Below are positions 6,174-10,873 of a stretch of 10,873 nucleotides of DNA, in pieces. Each line of letters starts with the position of its first letter. Within the stretch, counting starts at the first letter, position 1. Under the pieces are notes generated by a model. That model had not been told where the DNA came from, did not search any database, and saw only the letters and a program-made list of their open reading frames with translations. The stretch lies in assembly GCA_004802705.1 (NCBI GenBank), contig SGPL01000825.1, positions 1-10,873 of the forward strand. Reading direction: 5' to 3'. Position numbers and translations under genes: made by a program. Origin of the DNA: Bondarzewia mesenterica (taxonomy: Eukaryota; Basidiomycota; Agaricomycetes; Russulales; Bondarzewiaceae).

Positions 6174-9091
6174 TTAGTGCAAAGTCTGATTAGCCATCCA
6201 GCCATTCCTGTCCTCTCTCCAATGCCTCATCTCTCTATCAGTCTGCAAGACCAGAGATGCTCTACGACCTTTGTAGTGTAAATTGAAATGAGTAGTGTCG
6301 CCTGAACGAAACAGTACAAAGTCTCCAGAACAAAGAGGAATAACTAATCCAGGCTCTACAAGGCAAAGCTCACCACCCTCAAACTGACCTATAGGAAGCA
6401 CAAGACAAAAATCTTTGTCTTTGGCATCCCTGTGAGCCCTGGTAGTTACATTGAGATTGATCACTAGGCCAAGGAAGGGATAAACTGCAGAGCGGTTGTT
6501 TCCAGGCAACACATCTGCTTCCATACGCAATATTTCATACTCCTTTGGCAAACAAGATGCAAGCTGAAATGGCAAAAATAAGAATCAAATCATGAAAGAA
6601 ATCAGAAATAAAACAAATACCGTATCATGGATCCATTCAAATACTTGGGCAAAAAGTTCCTTCACTCTAGCATAAAGAACAGGATGATCTTGCATTTCCT
6701 TTGAAGTGTAGGGGATGAACTGATGATAGTTCATCTTAGACGCATGACTTCTTTGCATCATGCATGGAGGGACACCAGTAGGTGCTTCAGTGCCCTGATA
6801 ATTTATAAGCATAAAAATGAGATATATCAAAAATTAAGAGAAACATACCTGTGTACAATGACGATTGTACCAAGAGAAATGAAGAGCAGTAGAAGGGATA
6901 GAAGTGTCTTCAGAGTTTGTGTCCATAAGGCTAGCATGTGGCTCAAAACAAGCAAGAAGATTGTCCTTCAAGCTACTGCACATAGCACTTGGCATAGCAG
7001 AGCAAATGAAAGCAAGTAATGAACCATCATCATTATCCATGCGCAATGCATCTCTAGAAAAAAAAATTAGATTAAATGTATGAGAAGAAGTATGAGAATA
7101 CAAACTGAAAAGTAAAGATGGGAATGCGCAAATAAGACTCTGCATCACATCTTGCACCATCTTTGTAGTGATCTTGCAGCTAAAAGAAATTGCATCAGAG
7201 AGGATAAAATAAAAGAAGAAGATTAGACAACTGACTTTGTCTTTCAAATCTATCAAACTCTCCACTGCCACTGCATTTTGAGCTCGCTCCCTCTCTCTCT
7301 GTCCAAACTTCATTAGCCACCCTATCTCTTCTAGCTGGGAATGCATGATTAGCTGTTGCATAAGGATTGAAAGATGTGGCCACAGTCTCAAATGTCAAAC
7401 AGGAAGGAGTTGCAATGAATGATGAAGATGAAGTAGATGTAGAAATGGAAGTGGAAGTGGAAATAGGAGAAGTGGATAAAATAGAAGTGGTAAGAATGTT
7501 GGATGAGGATGAAATCAAACCAGTGGATACACCAAGAATATTATTAGTGAGAGCCAATATACTGAGTGGCTCCTGCTGTGAAGTAACATAACATGAAGCC
7601 CAAATGGTCTTCTGTCTATCAAACAAAGAAAAGTTGCTAAAAAGGCCAATATAAATCAGAAGAAATAAGATTATCAAACAACATACGCACTTGAATTTCA
7701 TAATAGAGAAAAACTGATCAGAAGCATCAAAATTGGCACAAGGAATGTCATTTTGAAGGCCATGTTCCATCAACACAGATGAAGAGAAAATACCAGCCAT
7801 GGTAAGTGGTAATAGCTTGCGAAGAGTAGCAATAGCAGGAATAATGCTGTCAATAACCACTTTTCCTGCTGGAATATCTATGAAGGTTATTGTCTAAGCA
7901 TTCAAATGCAGTTGCAAAAACAAAATACTGCACCAGGCTTAGGTGACCGCAAGATGTTTGCCAAATTCCAATGTGTATTGCCATCTATGAGGCCAAATGC
8001 ATGCCTCTTTTCCTGCCCAGCAACAAGCACTAATGCATAGATGGAGCCTATGAAATAATTACAATAAGTTAGAATAAAATGAAAGAAAAAAACAAATTAC
8101 CTCCAGATGCTACAGCAGCATACTTACATCCAAGGGCTGTCCATCGATGAAAAGTAGAAAAAGTGGGCTTTTTGAAGCCAGCTTTTGTTGTCAATTCCAC
8201 ACCATTATAAATGGTATACATAGTCTGATCTGTCCCCCTCATCATGCTATATTCAAATTAATATGAAACAACCATTTCAACTGCTGCAAAATGACTCACC
8301 TATCACATTGTACCCATAGTTGCATGCAGTTTACCATCAGCAAAAAGCTAATACCAACTTCTGCTCCCATCAAAGCCTGACACCTATACACCATAGAGGA
8401 CAAACTCTCCTAGCCAAACACATCCTCCCCTCTGTTCTGCTCTAAGGCTGCTTGTACTGATGCAGCCCAAACTTTGACCTTTGATCCCAAATCTCCACTC
8501 CCTAACTCCATTAAGTACTGATCAACAGCAGAGCTACTCACAATAGCTGGCTCTGCCCTCATCTCCCACACATTATTTGGGACTGGGACCCAAGGTATAA
8601 TTCCCCTGGGACATACCCTCCCAGCTGCTGTAGTCCTTCTGTGCCTATCACCATTCCCTCTGGGACCATCATAAGGCTTCTTTTTTAGTCCTGGTTCTGC
8701 TTGATCGTCTAAGAGGACTAGAGGATGGTTGAGGAAGTGACTGAGCAGGTAAAGCAGGCAGTGACAAAGTGGATGGAAGAAGCGGTGGTGTGCGAGATTG
8801 AGACTGTTCAGAGCCAAGATTTTGTGAAAGAGAGGGAGAAAGGGATAGAGAATTATGATGAATGCCTAATGTAAAAGACTGATTAAAAGAAGGGGGTGTG
8901 TTGGGCAGGGATGGTTGAGAAAGAGGAGGAGAAAGCAATGAACCAGAGGAAGCAGTCGTCCCAGTATCAGCCAATGCGACAGCCAGATTACAATAAAGCC
9001 GATGTAGCTCTGTGGGCAAAGATGGTACATTCAGAATTGAGAGCAAGCAAGTAATTTCTGTGTTAGAGAGCTGAAAATTGAATGTGGACAT
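6174..9091 (-). CDS. TET/JBP-like 2OG-Fe(II) dioxygenase, KDZ-transposon-associated family, with two lesions in exon 1
   Basis: Related fungal enzymes belong to the TET/JBP group, expected to oxidise 5-methylcytosine or thymine methyl groups in DNA using Fe(II) and 2-oxoglutarate in the nucleus. Ten exons join: 9091-8300, 8246-8101, 8047-7934, 7877-7691, 7636-7384, 7334-7236, 7179-7106, 7053-6849, 6794-6621, 6563-6174. The nine introns are 49-57 nt, and the total is exactly 811 codons once one base is removed from the A6 run at 8686-8681. The N terminus is Ser/Pro-rich with a basic RRSSRTRTKK stretch. A family-specific middle region follows (FHRWTALGCKYAAVASGG, LQDHYKDGARCDAESYLRI), with a Ser/Thr-rich insert at about 450-490. 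The C-terminal double-stranded beta-helix carries H725 and D727 (AHRDAKDKD), H773 (TTHFNLHYKG) and R782 (RRASLVL), so all metal and co-substrate ligands are present. Lesions: the frame shift near codon 136 and an in-frame TAG at 8412-8410 (codon 227). ATG 8394 downstream of the TAG opens an uninterrupted 578-residue product. I chose ATG 9091 (context AACATGT) as the original start. Intron 7383-7335 has a weak donor (GTGGCC) and is the least certain junction. No KDZ transposase is in the window. Confidence 0.85.
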
Positions 9092-9197
9092 GTTGGTGAC
9101 CTGTAGATTTCTGAAAGTGCCAGATGAGCGGCTGCTCACCCAAAAAATGTGTCACATCGCGTCGTGAACTGTCATTCGCACACTGTCATTAACCCCA

Positions 9198-9232
9198 TGG
9201 GAGACTTTCTCAGGTGCTGAGAAAGTCTCCCA
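9198..9232. repeat. Perfect 16-bp-stem hairpin, copy 2
   Basis: The left arm TGGGAGACTTTCTCAG (9198-9213) and right arm (9217-9232) are exact reverse complements around the loop GTG. Compared with 3735-3769, the outer TGGGAGA, the inner CAG-GTG-CTG and the stem length are identical, while four stem positions differ and all four are compensated on the other arm. Its edge is 107 bp upstream of the dioxygenase ATG, in the leader or promoter. A smaller palindrome AGCAC-AG-GTGCT (9238-9249) follows at once. Confidence 0.95.
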
Positions 9233-9452
9233 CAGGGAGCACAGGTGCTTTTCTGCTAAGCCGCTATGTAAAAACTTGTATCCATCCTCCCCATGTCGCA
9301 TTCACCTTTCTCTACCGGATCTAACCTTATAGAAGCATAGAAGCCAGAGGGTGAAGCCAAGCAACCGGGCGAGAAGTCTCGTGTGTAGATCGCTCAGGTG
9401 AGCCCTTATCACTTCTTGATCACCTCGTGCCCACACCCTCCTGTCATTTCAG
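9233..9452. other. Gap between hairpin copy 2 and the SLD3-like relic
   Basis: This gap contains the small palindrome at 9238-9249 and no clear gene. A possible intron, GTGAGCCC...TTTCAG at 9399-9452, would end exactly where the first SLD3-like residues begin. The frame upstream of it has a stop and no convincing match, so the N-terminal part of the relic appears to be missing. Confidence 0.4.
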
Positions 9453-10873
9453 GACCGTGGCTCCCAGCGTCTCCACCTCCTCAAACTCACCCTCCCAGGT
9501 CCCTGTCCCCAACCTCTGCCCATACCCCGATCCCGCAGCCCCCGTCGCATGAACGCAAGCACCGCAAGCTGCATCTCTGCCCCCGCTGGTTGTCTGCATC
9601 TGATTCAGAAGAGCGCACGCTGAAATAGGCATTGGAGGACTGCATCGAAAACTTGATGGACAGACTCGTGCTCTGGCAAATGGCGCTCCCCTCTCTGATG
9701 CCCACCTAAGTCTCCATCTCTCACGACGATGAAACGGCCAGGCAGAAACTGCAAGATTAGACGCAGGCATTTTGCGATGACGTCGTCAGCCCATCGTGAG
9801 GCATGCTCTTCTCTTCTTGCATTTTTTCCGCATCCCGTGCTCACCTGTCTCCTTTTTTTTTCAAGGTTCGCGATGAAACTCCCAGAGCTGTACCGCCTCC
9901 TCCACATCACATGAAACTCTTCTGAATCCCCCAATGGTCCTCTGATGATGATGTCAATGATGACGACATGGGGGAATGGGGGAACGACGTTAGGAAGGCC
10001 ATTTCGACATCACAGAGCGCTTCTCGCTGTCCGTCCTCTGCGCGTTCATGACCCCACACTGACACCGACAACCCCTTCCTCTCGCGCTCATACTCGCTGT
10101 CCGTGTCTCTCGTACAAGAAGTAAAAGAGCGGAAACAGTCGGCGAGCAGGACGCGTGCACGTGGGTATTTTAGCATGAGGTGAGTATGTCACGAGTGTTC
10201 CGGGATAAAAGCAAGCGCGAGTTTAATAAGGAGAGGGAAAGGGAAAAGGGAGAGGAGGGGTGAGAAGGAACGTGTGGAAGGGGGGGAGGACGAGGGTAGG
10301 GACGAGGGGGGTGGTGGGAATGGGAATGTGGTGCTNGTGGCTGCGACGCCTGTGAAGCCTCGGACACGCACGGGGCTTCGGCGCGCGCCGACGGTGCTCG
10401 TGGCTGGGACGCCTACGAAGCGATCCAAAACGTTCGAGATGGTGGACCCGTCGTCGTCTGAGGACGAGGACGAGGTGGTGTTGCGAGCCCAGCAGCGCGG
10501 GTCACCGTGAACGACGAACCGCCTCCCTCGTGTTGTCCTTCGTGAGCGCCTCTTTTCTCTTCCTTTTCCATCCAGACCCACCGCCCACCGCCCATGCATC
10601 ATGTTTCACGATGAATCAGAATGCAAGTACAGGATGGACCCTCCTCCCGCTCGGGGAGCCGGAAACGGAACGTGGGAGAGGGTCCACATGCACAGCTCGA
10701 GCGCGGAGGAGGATCGTATCGCATCGTATCGGAAGGCAGGCCCGGACGATACGACGTCCATGTGGCAGGCACTGTACCGAGATGCCCGTCGTTCCTCTGC
10801 AGGTCGACCCTCCCCCTCCCCAGCCAAACGCACGCGTTCCCGCCCGCCCCTTCATTCCCCGACAACACAAAAT
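9453..10873 (+). pseudogene. Decayed SLD3-like replication-initiation gene, middle and C-terminal part, open at window edge
   Basis: Sld3 links Cdc45 and Dpb11 to loaded MCM helicase when origins fire. The assignment rests on my memory of basidiomycete Sld3-like proteins. Readable pieces in order: LHLLKLTLPGP (from 9453); HERKHRKLHL then EDCIENLMDRLVLWQM (9530-9709); TQAFCDDVVSPS joined across intron 9796-9865 to FAMKLPELYRLL (to 9911); LSRSYSLSVSLVQEVKER (about 10080-10130); EVSMSRVFRDKSKREFNKER (10177-10236); VVLVAATPVKPRTR and TVLVAGTPTKRSK, paired ATP-type repeats with acidic SSSEDEDEVV (10274-10506). An intron at 10507-10575 (GTGAAC...CAG) removes a TGA, and the same frame stays open to the window end with a Ser/Pro/Arg-rich tail. 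Stops at 9626-9628, 9707-9709, 9758-9760 and 9912-9914 plus at least three frame changes mark decay. The frame changes fall near homopolymers (C5 near 9540, T4 near 10170, G4 at 10257-10260). The 3' third is the best preserved. Confidence 0.5.
10336..10336. other. Ambiguous base in SLD3-like relic
   Basis: A single N sits in the third position of a CTN leucine codon within the ATPVKP segment, so it does not change the reading. It is another sign of draft-quality sequence. Confidence 0.95.

Noticed and set aside
7367..7591. Acidic 74-codon open frame on the plus strand
   Set aside because: It is the complement of the Ser/Thr-rich exon 5 of the dioxygenase gene; the acidic run is a by-product of the repeat.
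3735..9260. Helitron interpretation of the hairpins (3' hairpin plus CTRR end)
   Set aside because: A CTAA occurs about 25 nt after hairpin 2, farther than the usual 10-12 nt, and hairpin 1 has none. No Rep/helicase gene is present. Gene-fragment capture is compatible but unproven.
10189..10602. 137-codon minus-strand frame rich in Ser and Pro
   Set aside because: It is antisense to the SLD3-like frame, which carries the recognisable repeats, and reflects GC-rich low-complexity sequence.
10599..10870. Three overlapping minus-strand frames at the right edge
   Set aside because: They lie opposite the open SLD3-like tail, overlap one another in all three frames and show no motif.

Overview
The window looks like a draft-assembled piece of a basidiomycete genome, probably Agaricomycetes. 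It carries very short GT-AG introns (49-79 nt), a TET/JBP-like 2OG-Fe(II) dioxygenase of the kind expanded with KDZ transposons in mushrooms, and an integrase-core element common in those genomes. It also holds pieces of ordinary fungal genes. Ambiguous bases (5379-5390, 10336) and one-base frame shifts in homopolymers point to a draft assembly. I assign no species.

Layout. 1-150: four copies of the octamer TGGGCCCA. 751-2542, minus strand: a complete but dead integrase-like transposase gene of 541 codons (stop included) in four exons, with six in-frame stops, one homopolymer shift and a mutated splice acceptor. 2590-4470: no recognisable gene, but a perfect 16-bp-stem hairpin at 3735-3769. 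4472-about 5430, plus strand: the 5' part of a Sec1 (SM-family exocytosis) gene with four intact introns, cut off near the ambiguous bases. 5542-5988, plus strand: a cytochrome P450 remnant (I helix to pre-heme region). 6174-9091, minus strand: a ten-exon TET/JBP-like dioxygenase gene that rejoins to 811 codons, with an intact catalytic domain but one frame shift and one stop codon in exon 1. 9198-9232: a second 16-bp-stem hairpin built exactly like the first but with a different, fully compensated stem interior. 9453-10873, plus strand: the middle and C-terminal part of what I read as a decayed SLD3-like replication-initiation gene, still open at the right edge.

These genes do not form a pathway. 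The window reads as a rearranged, transposon-affected region: a dead integrase element, truncated copies of genes normally needed once per genome (Sec1, SLD3), a dead P450 piece and a transposon-associated putative 5-methylcytosine oxygenase. The best candidate for something undescribed is the pair of covarying palindromes (16 + GTG + 16). They lie on either side of the Sec1, P450 and dioxygenase block, one of them 107 bp upstream of the dioxygenase start codon.
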